Origin: a candidate division TA06 bacterium
GTDB taxonomy: Bacteria > Hydrothermota > DG-26 > E44-bin18 > JADFOU01
NCBI GenBank assembly: GCA_022562655.1
Contig: JADFOU010000150.1
Coordinates: 1-5,716 of the forward strand
DNA: 5,716 nt
Reading direction: 5' to 3'
The notes beneath the pieces are model-generated. The model made no database searches, was not told where the DNA came from, and saw only the letters and a program-made list of their open reading frames with translations. Shown here piece by piece: positions 1 through 5,587 of the stretch (position 1 is the stretch's first letter; each line of letters opens with the position of its first letter). Made by a program: the position numbers and the translations under genes.

Positions 1-1704
1 TATTACGGGAACGAGGTTATCCGAGGCGACAGCACTCAGAAGGATGGGTCCCTGACTCTCGTGGGCAAAGATGGACTTCTCTTTACAGTCGTTGCCGGGA
101 TCCCCATCTCCCATCATTTCAGTGCAGACGGTGAAGAGATAAGTGGCTGAATCACCCGAAGGAACCGTCCAGGGAGCAAAGGTGACAAGGAACGAGTCTC
201 CGGGAGCGAGATTGAGTACCGGAACGGTATCGGCAGAGGCACCTATCGTAGCGATGACCATTATAGTGTCTACCTCACACCCTCCTAAATTTTGAACCCA
301 CGCCTGAGGGGAATAGGTTGAGTCTGTGAAGACCGTATCGGAAGGGGAAGGAAGGGAAAGGGTCCCCACATCATCTTGACTGCAGTATTTAAGGGTGACG
401 TAGTCTATTTGTGTTCCGATTCCTATACTATTTCCAGTGACATAGACATTTCCAAGGGCGTCCACAACGAGTGTTGTAGCCAGATCCTCTCCATTCGCCG
501 GTCCATTATAAAGGCTCACCCAGAGTTCTGCCCCAGTGCTGTCATATTTGATTGTGGCGTAATCGTTGTTACTTCCGCTCCAACTCTTTCCCGTCACGTA
601 GACATCTCCAGAACTGTCGACTGCAATTGCAGAAGCCTCATCAATTCCGTTTCCCAGTCCATTATACAAGTTCAGCCAGACCTGCGCTCCAAGACTATTG
701 TACTTGATGGTAGAATAGTCCAAGCTCGTTCCACTCCAACTGCTCCCCGTAACATAGACATTTCCAGATCTGTCCACGGCAAGGGCGGATGGTACATCCG
801 GTCCGTTTCCAGGTCCATTATAACGTACAGCCCACTGCTGGACCCCACTACTGTTGTATTTTATCGTGAAATAGTCATTACCTGCACCGCTCTCAAAACT
901 CTTACCCGTGACGTAGACATTCCCGAGATCGTCTACAGCAATGGCTGATGCCTCATCGGCGCCGCTTGTCGGTACGTTGTCATAACGAGCAGCCCATTGC
1001 TGGTTCCCCATACTGCCATATTTGACAGTGGCATAGTCAAAACTCGTTACTGTGCTAAGGCTCCTTCCTGTGACATAGACATTCCCAGATTCATCCACAG
1101 CAAGGGCATAAGCCTCATCAACGAGGGAATCCGGTCCGTTATATCGGCTCACCCAGAGTACCCCACCCGAGCTGTTGTATTTGATAGTGGCATAGTCATC
1201 GCCCGTCCCGCTGCCTGCACTCTTTCCCGTGACATAGAGATTTCCAGAAGGGTCGACGACAAGGGTGGAAGCCGCATCATCTCCGCTCGCCGGTGCGTTA
1301 AACCGGGAGACCCAGTCTTGCCCTCCAGTGCTGAAGTATTTTATAGTGGCATAGTCAAAACCAGTCAACGTCCGTGCACTCCTCCCCGTGACATAGACAT
1401 TTCCAGATCCGTCCACAGCAATAGCAGAAGCCTCATCATTGAGGGAATCTGAATCGTTAAATCGGTTTACCCAAACGGAGTCTCCTCTGCCATTGTATTT
1501 GATTGTGGCATAATCATTCATTGTACCACTGCCTGCGCTCCAACCCGTGACATAGACGTTTCCAGAGGTATCCACTACAATGGCACTTGCCACGTCATCT
1601 CCATTCGCGGGTCCGTCATACCTTTGGACCCATTCCCACCCCTGAGCCCTGATCCCCTGGGCACCAAACAGGGCAAGCCATAAACCCACAATCACGATTC
1701 TCAT
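1..1704 (-). CDS. Secreted SBBP beta-propeller repeat protein with Ig-like CARDB-type domain (3' end outside window)
   Basis: The reading frame is open for 568 codons from an ATG to the window edge, so the protein is 5'-complete and 3'-partial. Residues 1-21 look like a signal peptide: a short basic start (MRIV), a hydrophobic stretch, and a likely cleavage after the Ala in IRAQ. Residues about 23-441 hold eight SBBP-type repeats, each built as WVxRYNGPxNGxDxAS, then the hallmark GNVYVTG, then DYATIKYNS. The hallmark starts at residues 48, 101, 154, 207, 261, 314, 366 and 418. Residues about 445-549 form a CARDB-like Ig domain (AWVQNLGGC, LAPGDSFLVTF, GDPGNDC), followed by the start of another domain (GPILLSAVASDN). 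Such proteins are extracellular or surface-anchored, sometimes with a C-terminal sorting tag; here that end is not visible. The start is supported by a strong ribosome binding site. No enzymatic motif is visible, and adhesion or a structural role is only inference. The frame is free of indels. Confidence 0.9.
   Translation of the reverse strand, partial: MRIVIVGLWLALFGAQGIRAQGWEWVQRYDGPANGDDVASAIVVDTSGNVYVTGWSAGSGTMNDYATIKYNGRGDSVWVNRFNDSDSLNDEASAIAVDGSGNVYVTGRSARTLTGFDYATIKYFSTGGQDWVSRFNAPASGDDAASTLVVDPSGNLYVTGKSAGSGTGDDYATIKYNSSGGVLWVSRYNGPDSLVDEAYALAVDESGNVYVTGRSLSTVTSFDYATVKYGSMGNQQWAARYDNVPTSGADEASAIAVDDLGNVYVTGKSFESGAGNDYFTIKYNSSGVQQWAVRYNGPGNGPDVPSALAVDRSGNVYVTGSSWSGTSLDYSTIKYNSLGAQVWLNLYNGLGNGIDEASAIAVDSSGDVYVTGKSWSGSNNDYATIKYDSTGAELWVSLYNGPANGEDLATTLVVDALGNVYVTGNSIGIGTQIDYVTLKYCSQDDVGTLSLPSPSDTVFTDSTYSPQAWVQNLGGCEVDTIMVIATIGASADTVPVLNLAPGDSFLVTFAPWTVPSGDSATYLFTVCTEMMGDGDPGNDCKEKSIFAHESQGPILLSAVASDNLVPVI
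382..1638 (-). repeat. Eight tandem SBBP repeats, period about 159 bp
   Basis: This in-gene array encodes the eight propeller repeats. The spacing of the GNVYVTG hallmark is 53, 53, 53, 54, 53, 52 and 52 residues. At DNA level the hallmark segment is well conserved (plus-strand reading gtgacatagacatttcc with small changes), whereas the loops differ in sequence and length. The variable loops are GPANGDD, DSDSLND and TSGADEA types on one side and SAGSGTxxD or SWSGSNND types on the other. The repeats have diverged enough that they are not a recent duplication. Confidence 0.88.
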
Positions 1705-1707
1705 TTA

Positions 1708-1718
1708 CTTCCCCCTCT
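1708..1718 (-). promoter_or_regulatory. Ribosome binding site of the SBBP gene
   Basis: The minus strand reads AGAGGGGGAAG and ends three bases before the ATG at 1704. It is a purine-rich Shine-Dalgarno-like segment at usable spacing and fixes the start just before the signal peptide. Confidence 0.6.
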
Positions 1719-1764
1719 TTCAGTTGTTAGACCATCCGAAATCCGATAATAAACAATCCATTAC

Positions 1765-2487
1765 TTAATAACACATTTTCCTTTTCGGGTCAACTGGTTT
1801 TTTAGGGACTTCGGTTTCCTTGATCGGATCCATCCGGGCTAAAGTCCGAAGATTCCCCAACACCCTGACCAGCAGAACCACCCCCATCCCCAAAGCCAAC
1901 CCCAAACCAACAAGGTCTAAGGGTCCCAGGATGAATCCCTGAATTCTGAATTGCAACGGGAGCCCCAAGGCCAAAAACGTATTACAGAGAATCAGGAGAA
2001 CTCGAATTTCTGTGGTTCCTATCTTGCCGTAAGCCAGCCTGAATATGCCTAAGACATGGGTCTCTAAAAAGATGTTGATGGAGAGAAGTAAATATCCGAT
2101 TAGCAAAGCCAGGGCAATGGGAAAGTGGAGGTAAGGGGAGAAGCCCAGACCAAGGCAGATGACGAGGGTGGAGAACATATCGGTGGTGTGGTCTAAATAG
2201 AAGCCGTACCGGGGTCTTTCACTCTTCCGAACCCGTGCCAAGGTCCCGTCCAAGCTATCCCCAAACCATTGAATGAGGAAACCGAGGCTTGCGAGCCAGA
2301 GGAAAAGAGGGCTCCGACTGGAGAATCCATAAGTGAGCCCGATCCCGATGGAGGCAAGGACCCCCAATAGCGTGAGATGATCCGGGAGGACATTAGAGGG
2401 GAGGGACTTCGCCATCTTCGGGAGAACCCACCGTTCAAAGGGAGAGAGAAAACTATCCGCATCTCTCTCCTCCTTCTGAAAACTCAT
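1765..2487 (-). CDS. CDP-alcohol phosphatidyltransferase family membrane protein
   Basis: The 240-residue protein belongs to the family that moves a phosphatidyl or phospho-alcohol group from a CDP-linked donor to an alcohol acceptor in the membrane, as in phospholipid headgroup synthesis. The diagnostic metal- and CDP-binding signature is present: D77, D80-G81, A84-R85, G95, D99 and D103. All acidic and Arg/Gly positions are kept, so catalysis is expected. The spacing between R85 and G95 is nine residues instead of the usual eight. Hydrophobic segments lie near residues 38-56, 61-75, 104-122, 124-142, 162-178 and 185-209, fitting the six-helix fold; a KIGTTEIR segment (155-162) before helix five is also typical of the group. 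The tail (221-240) is charged and soluble. The ATG is preceded by GGTGAGGGTGAT at suitable spacing. The acceptor alcohol cannot be told from sequence, so no pgsA, pssA or similar symbol is given. It lies 57 bp after the repaired terC stop and 60 bp before the SBBP gene. Confidence 0.93.
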   Translation of the reverse strand: MSFQKEERDADSFLSPFERWVLPKMAKSLPSNVLPDHLTLLGVLASIGIGLTYGFSSRSPLFLWLASLGFLIQWFGDSLDGTLARVRKSERPRYGFYLDHTTDMFSTLVICLGLGFSPYLHFPIALALLIGYLLLSINIFLETHVLGIFRLAYGKIGTTEIRVLLILCNTFLALGLPLQFRIQGFILGPLDLVGLGLALGMGVVLLVRVLGNLRTLARMDPIKETEVPKKPVDPKRKMCY

Positions 2488-2544
2488 AAAATCACCCTCA
2501 CCAAAAGTAGACGAATCTGAATCAATTCGGTTCCGCTCATCTCT

Positions 2545-3500
2545 TCATCCGTTCTTCTTCTCTGGTACCGACATAGGAGGAGCCCCTGTAGGTCGCAAGA
2601 GGGAGAAGAGGATCGAGGCGCCGATTGAGGAGAGTCACCACGGCAAGAGAGATTCCTATGGAGAATTCATAGAGGTCAGAGAGAGCATTTTAATCCCCAC
2701 AAAACACAATACCCCACCCAGCCCAATCTTCAGATACCGGAATTTATCGATAACCCCGGCAAGAAGGAAGTAGAAGGCTCTGAGTCCCAGAATAGCAAAG
2801 ATGTTGGAGGTGTAAACGATGAAGGGATCGAGGGTAACTGCAAAGATCGCCGGAATGGAGTCCACGGCAAAGACGAGATCGGTGGCTTCCACAACAACCA
2901 GCACCAGAAGGAGAGGTGTTGCAAATCGGCGTCCCCCTTGGAGGATGACAAAATTTCCTCCATGAAATTCTGGAACCATGGGTACAACTTTACGGAAGAC
3001 TCGTAGAACAAAGTTTCGCTCCGGATGGACCTCTTCCTTCCGCTGGACGAGGATCTTGATCCCGGTGAAGACCAAAAAAATCCCAAAGAGATAGATAACC
3101 CAATGGAAGGCGTGGAGGAGGGCTGTGCCGGCGAAGATAAAAAGACCCCGCATGACCAAAGCACCCAAAATTCCCCAGAAGAGAACCTTGTGGTGATAGA
3201 TTTTGGGGACAGCGAAGTAGGAGAAGATGATCAGAAATACAAAGATGTTATCGACACTTAAAGCCTTCTCGATGAGGTAACCCGTGAGAAATTCCAGGCC
3301 CTTGACCGATCCGAAACGGAGGAAGACGCCTGCGTTAAAAAGAAGGGACAAGGCAATCCAGAAGAGGCTCCAGAAGAGGGCTTCCCGGAGAGAAATTTCA
3401 CGAGCTTTCCGGTGAAAGACACCTAAGTCTAATGCGAGGAGAAAAAAATAAGGAGGGAGAACCCCACCCAGAGTAGAGGAGTGCCTACACTTTCAGGCAT
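2545..3500 (-). pseudogene. Full-length terC-family gene interrupted by three apparent frame changes
   Basis: This is the whole gene, if indels are allowed. It begins at an ATG (3498-3500) right after an in-frame TAA. The first 20 codons read MPESVGTPLLWVGFSLLIFF and then hit a stop at 3429-3431. Shifting by one base at the T7 run (plus-strand A7, 3442-3448) gives LLALDLGVFHRKAREISLREA, the usual TerC N-terminus, and joins the core frame. At the (CT)4 run (2678-2685) another one-base loss breaks the frame; correcting it gives SDLYEFSIGISLAVVTLL. At 2625-2626 one extra base must be dropped to give IGASILFSLLRP and a natural stop at 2545-2547. The corrected length is 319 codons including stop, which matches the usual family length of about 320. 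The indels may be real decay, sequencing or assembly error, or recoding; the sequence alone cannot decide. Upstream, TTCACG and TATAGA could form a weak promoter close to the ATG. Confidence 0.8.
2656..3351 (-). CDS. TerC/Alx-family integral membrane metal transporter, uninterrupted core
   Basis: This is the longest unbroken frame of the terC gene, 231 codons. TerC/Alx proteins are polytopic inner-membrane proteins; characterised members export manganese, and others are named for tellurium resistance. Motifs visible here (numbering from the TTG) are EKALSVDNIFVF at 28-39 with acidic E28 and D34, and EATDLVFAVDSIPA at 155-168 with E155, D158 and D164. These two acidic motifs are the paired metal-site signature of the family. 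TSNIFAILGLRAFYFLL (181-197) is also highly characteristic. Hydrophobic segments alternate with a basic cytoplasmic loop around 101-124. The TTG at 3349-3351 is not a believable start: it sits within the conserved segment WIALSLLFNAG and lacks the first roughly 50 family residues, found upstream in another frame. The end SLTSMNSP is also off-family, being frameshifted. If translated as it stands, the protein would lack the first membrane segment and the last one. Confidence 0.92.
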   Translation of the reverse strand: MSLLFNAGVFLRFGSVKGLEFLTGYLIEKALSVDNIFVFLIIFSYFAVPKIYHHKVLFWGILGALVMRGLFIFAGTALLHAFHWVIYLFGIFLVFTGIKILVQRKEEVHPERNFVLRVFRKVVPMVPEFHGGNFVILQGGRRFATPLLLVLVVVEATDLVFAVDSIPAIFAVTLDPFIVYTSNIFAILGLRAFYFLLAGVIDKFRYLKIGLGGVLCFVGIKMLSLTSMNSP

Positions 3501-3712
3501 AGGTTATTCTCTATAAGAGTGGGAATTGAAGATCCGTGAAGTAGAAAATTGAACTTTTACAGAGTTTATTCAGAAGAGTTCCTGTGGGGTTTAAATTCTT
3601 CCCAGACGGAACCCAAAAACACAGTTTTCCGAATAGGAAAATAAGGATCTGACTCCAAGTGTTGTTCAAGAAACATTCAATATGGACATCGAACCCTCAG
3701 CGAAATTTTATT
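3501..3712 (-). other. Gap between the pentapeptide gene and terC
   Basis: No coding frame is supported in these 212 bp. The only secondary-structure candidate is a small hairpin at 3625-3641 (TTTTCC, loop of 5, GGAAAA) followed on the minus strand by TGTGTTTTT. Its stem has only two G-C pairs, so it is a poor terminator candidate. I looked for the yybP-ykoY manganese riboswitch that often precedes alx/terC-type genes and did not recognise its conserved core. Confidence 0.4.
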
Positions 3713-5332
3713 TCATTGGGTGGTGCCTTCGAGGTTGGCATCCTTCAGATTCGCACCCTCAAGGTTAGCCCCTGTCAGATTGGCATTCTGGAAATCAGCT
3801 CCTGACAGATTGGCGTTCTGAATATCAGCTCCAATCAGATTCGCTCCCTTGAGATTGGCTCCTCTTAAATTGGCTTTCCGAAGACTGGCTCTTTTTAGAT
3901 TGGCCTCCTTGAGATCGGCTTCTTGCAGATTCGACTCCCCGAGTCTGGCTCCTTCCAAATTGGCATGGGAGAGATTGGCTTCTTGCAGATTCGCTTCTAT
4001 GAGGTTGGCTCCTTTGAGATTGGCTCCCCAGAGTGTGGCGCCCTGTAGATTGGCTCTCCTGAGTTTGGCGCCTTGTAGATTGGCTCCCTCGAGGTCAGCC
4101 CCTTGTAAAATGGCTCCCTCGAGGTCGGCCCCCTCTAGATTGGCTTTCCATAGGCTGGCTCCTTTGAGATTGGCTCCCCTGAGGTCAACTCCTTCTAAAT
4201 TGACTCTCCAAAGGTCGGCTCCTTGCAGATTCACACCCTTGAGTTGGGCTCCCTCTAGATTGGCTTTTTGCAGATTGACTCCCATGAGTTGGGCTTCCTC
4301 CAGATTGACATCCTTGAGGATAGCGCCTTGAAGATTGGTTCCCTGGAAGTTGGCTCTATCCATCCTGGCTTTCGAAAAGTCGACTCCCTGCAGACTCGCT
4401 CCTTCAAGGTTTGCTCCTTGTAGATTCGCTTCCTTGAGGTCGGCTCCATCCAGATTGGCTCCATCGATCTGAGCTCCCTGAAGATTGGCTCCCAAGAGTT
4501 TTGCTCCTTCCAGATTGGCAAAAGAGAGTTTTGCCTCTTTGAGATTGGCTCCTGTGAGTCTTGCTTCTTTGAGATTGGTTCTGACGAGTTCAGCACCTTG
4601 TAATTTGGCCCTCCAAAGATCTGCTCCTTGTAGATTTGCCTCAGTGAGGTCCGCGCCTTCCAGATTGGCTTCTCTGAGGAAGGCTCCTTCCAGACTGGCT
4701 CCCCTGAAGTTGGCGTCCTCCAGATTGGCACCCTTGAGATTTGCTCCCTCCAGTTGGACTCCCTTGAGAATCGCTCCTCGAAGCTTTGCTTCCGAGAGGT
4801 TCGCTTTTTGCATATTGGCTCTAAAGAGAATGGCTTCAACAAGATTGGCTTTCTTAAAGTTGGCTCCTTGCAGATCGGCTTCCAAGAGTGTGGTTTCTCG
4901 AAGATTGGCTCCCTCGAGGTCGGCACCTTGTAGCAGACTATAACTCAGATTAACCTGTATTAGATCACGACCAGCAAGTGGGATTCCCCGCAAATCATAC
5001 CTTGTCATCAAGGACTCTTTTTCAAGCAACCTCAAGGCTTTCAGTATCTTTCTCCAGACCTTTTTGAACCTACCCAACTCTTCTTCTTCTTCTATCGAAA
5101 GTTTCTCCACAGGGAGAAGTCCACCAGTGCGAAGGGAGTCCACAACCTCTTGAATCACTTTCTCGGTCCATCTTCCCCGTAAACTGTCTCTTTCCACTTC
5201 AGAATAGTTTTGCCACTCCTTCCACTCGATCCAACTCTTCTCCTGAGTGAGGAGAGGAGGAGGAAACCCAAAAAGTGAGAAGAGACAAAGGAAAAGAGGT
5301 AGGGGGAGGAATTTTTGGGGCTGGGAAATCAT
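3713..5332 (-). CDS. Exported pentapeptide-repeat solenoid protein (85 repeats)
   Basis: The chosen start gives 539 residues. Residues 1-30 look like a signal peptide: MISQPQK, then a hydrophobic core (FLPLPLFLCLFSLFGF) and a Pro-rich end. Cys16 lies mid-core and is not in a lipobox. Residues about 31-111 are charged and probably helical (EWKEWQNYSEVERD, then an acidic IEEEEELG segment and a basic KKVWRKILKALRLLEKE segment). Residues 112-536 are 85 unbroken pentapeptides of the A(D/N)LxG type, then TTQ and the stop. Known pentapeptide proteins fold as a right-handed square helix with four repeats per turn, so about 21 turns are predicted. Gyrase-protecting Qnr/MfpA proteins are much shorter and cytoplasmic; this protein appears secreted, so that role is unlikely. 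The frame stays open upstream to a TTG at 5587, which would add 85 residues in front of the signal peptide. I prefer the ATG at 5332 because a signal peptide should be N-terminal and a promoter candidate lies between the two. No Shine-Dalgarno is visible before the ATG. Function is unknown. Confidence 0.9.
   Translation of the reverse strand: MISQPQKFLPLPLFLCLFSLFGFPPPLLTQEKSWIEWKEWQNYSEVERDSLRGRWTEKVIQEVVDSLRTGGLLPVEKLSIEEEEELGRFKKVWRKILKALRLLEKESLMTRYDLRGIPLAGRDLIQVNLSYSLLQGADLEGANLRETTLLEADLQGANFKKANLVEAILFRANMQKANLSEAKLRGAILKGVQLEGANLKGANLEDANFRGASLEGAFLREANLEGADLTEANLQGADLWRAKLQGAELVRTNLKEARLTGANLKEAKLSFANLEGAKLLGANLQGAQIDGANLDGADLKEANLQGANLEGASLQGVDFSKARMDRANFQGTNLQGAILKDVNLEEAQLMGVNLQKANLEGAQLKGVNLQGADLWRVNLEGVDLRGANLKGASLWKANLEGADLEGAILQGADLEGANLQGAKLRRANLQGATLWGANLKGANLIEANLQEANLSHANLEGARLGESNLQEADLKEANLKRASLRKANLRGANLKGANLIGADIQNANLSGADFQNANLTGANLEGANLKDANLEGTTQ
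3725..4999 (-). repeat. Pentapeptide array: 85 x 15 bp, with a 30-bp super-period
   Basis: The array has no insertion, deletion or loop across 1275 bp: each 15-bp unit encodes one pentapeptide. The central residue is nearly always Leu, with a few Phe (ANFKK, ANFRG, VDFSK, ANFQG, ADFQN), Met (ANMQK, ARMDR) or Ile (AQIDG, ADIQN). The preceding i-2 position is nearly always Ala, with occasional Val, Thr or Ser. Over long stretches every second unit is ANLxx and the unit between is variable, giving a 10-residue (30-bp) pattern. The first five units (YDLRG IPLAG RDLIQ VNLSY SLLQG) are degenerate and probably cap the helix. Confidence 0.95.
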
Positions 5333-5373
5333 TTTTGTATATTGCTGTTGGAAAAAATGGGGAGATTGAAAAG

Positions 5374-5401
5374 AAGATACCACTTTTTCTTCTCCTGTCA
5401 A
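5374..5401 (-). promoter_or_regulatory. Candidate sigma-70-type promoter for the pentapeptide gene
   Basis: On the minus strand a perfect TTGACA (5396-5401) is followed after 16 bases by TATCTT (5374-5379). Transcription would begin near 5367, leaving a leader of about 35 bases before the ATG at 5332. This agrees with the shorter start and disagrees with translation from 5587. The call rests on consensus match only, and the host's sigma-factor preferences are unknown. Confidence 0.4.
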
Positions 5402-5587
5402 CCCTGTATTTTTGGATACAAAAAGGGCTAACTGACCGAGACAAGCCCTACTATTCCTCCTGAGTCTCTGTCCTTCCTCGCCGGAAGGAGAAACACCCTT
5501 CTCGACAGGAAAAGATTCTGAAATCATGGCGAGTCTCTGTTCTTTTTTCGAAACTCTCCTTTGCGACTGCCACAGTTCATCCCGCAA
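5402..5587 (-). other. Open frame upstream of the pentapeptide signal peptide, probably non-coding
   Basis: This segment is open in the same frame as the pentapeptide gene, starting from a TTG at 5587 with an in-frame ATG at 5525-5527. Its translation (for example RRVSKKEQRLAM, GVSPSGEEGQRLRRN) resembles no family I know and would precede an internal signal peptide. No good ribosome binding site precedes either start. It is most simply read as upstream non-coding DNA that happens to lack stops. Confidence 0.35.

Noticed and set aside
376..1452. Long plus-strand open frames opposite the SBBP gene
   Set aside because: They are antisense readings of the repeat array; the minus frame gives a signal peptide, clear family repeats and a ribosome binding site.
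3025..3261. Plus-strand 78-codon acidic frame
   Set aside because: It lies wholly antisense to the conserved TerC core and looks like no known protein.
3349..3351. TTG as the true start of TerC
   Set aside because: It falls inside the conserved WIALSLLFNAG segment, and the proper N-terminus with an ATG is found at 3500 in a shifted frame.
3625..3641. Rho-independent terminator after the pentapeptide gene
   Set aside because: The stem is six pairs with only two G-C pairs and the T run is separated from it, so it is too weak to call.
3501..3712. yybP-ykoY manganese riboswitch ahead of terC
   Set aside because: The conserved core segments were not recognisable by eye in this gap; a covariance-model search would settle it.
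3849..4943. Plus-strand and alternative minus-strand frames rich in RLAP or KEP patterns
   Set aside because: The 15-bp periodic pentapeptide DNA keeps several frames open at once; only the A(D/N)LxG frame has a known fold and a signal peptide.
3725..4999. CRISPR-like or satellite-like regular repeat
   Set aside because: The regular gattggct spacing is explained by codons for repeated ANL units; there are no constant repeats separated by unique spacers.
5275..5463. Plus-strand 62-codon frame
   Set aside because: It overlaps the signal peptide and upstream region of the pentapeptide gene on the other strand, with no family resemblance.
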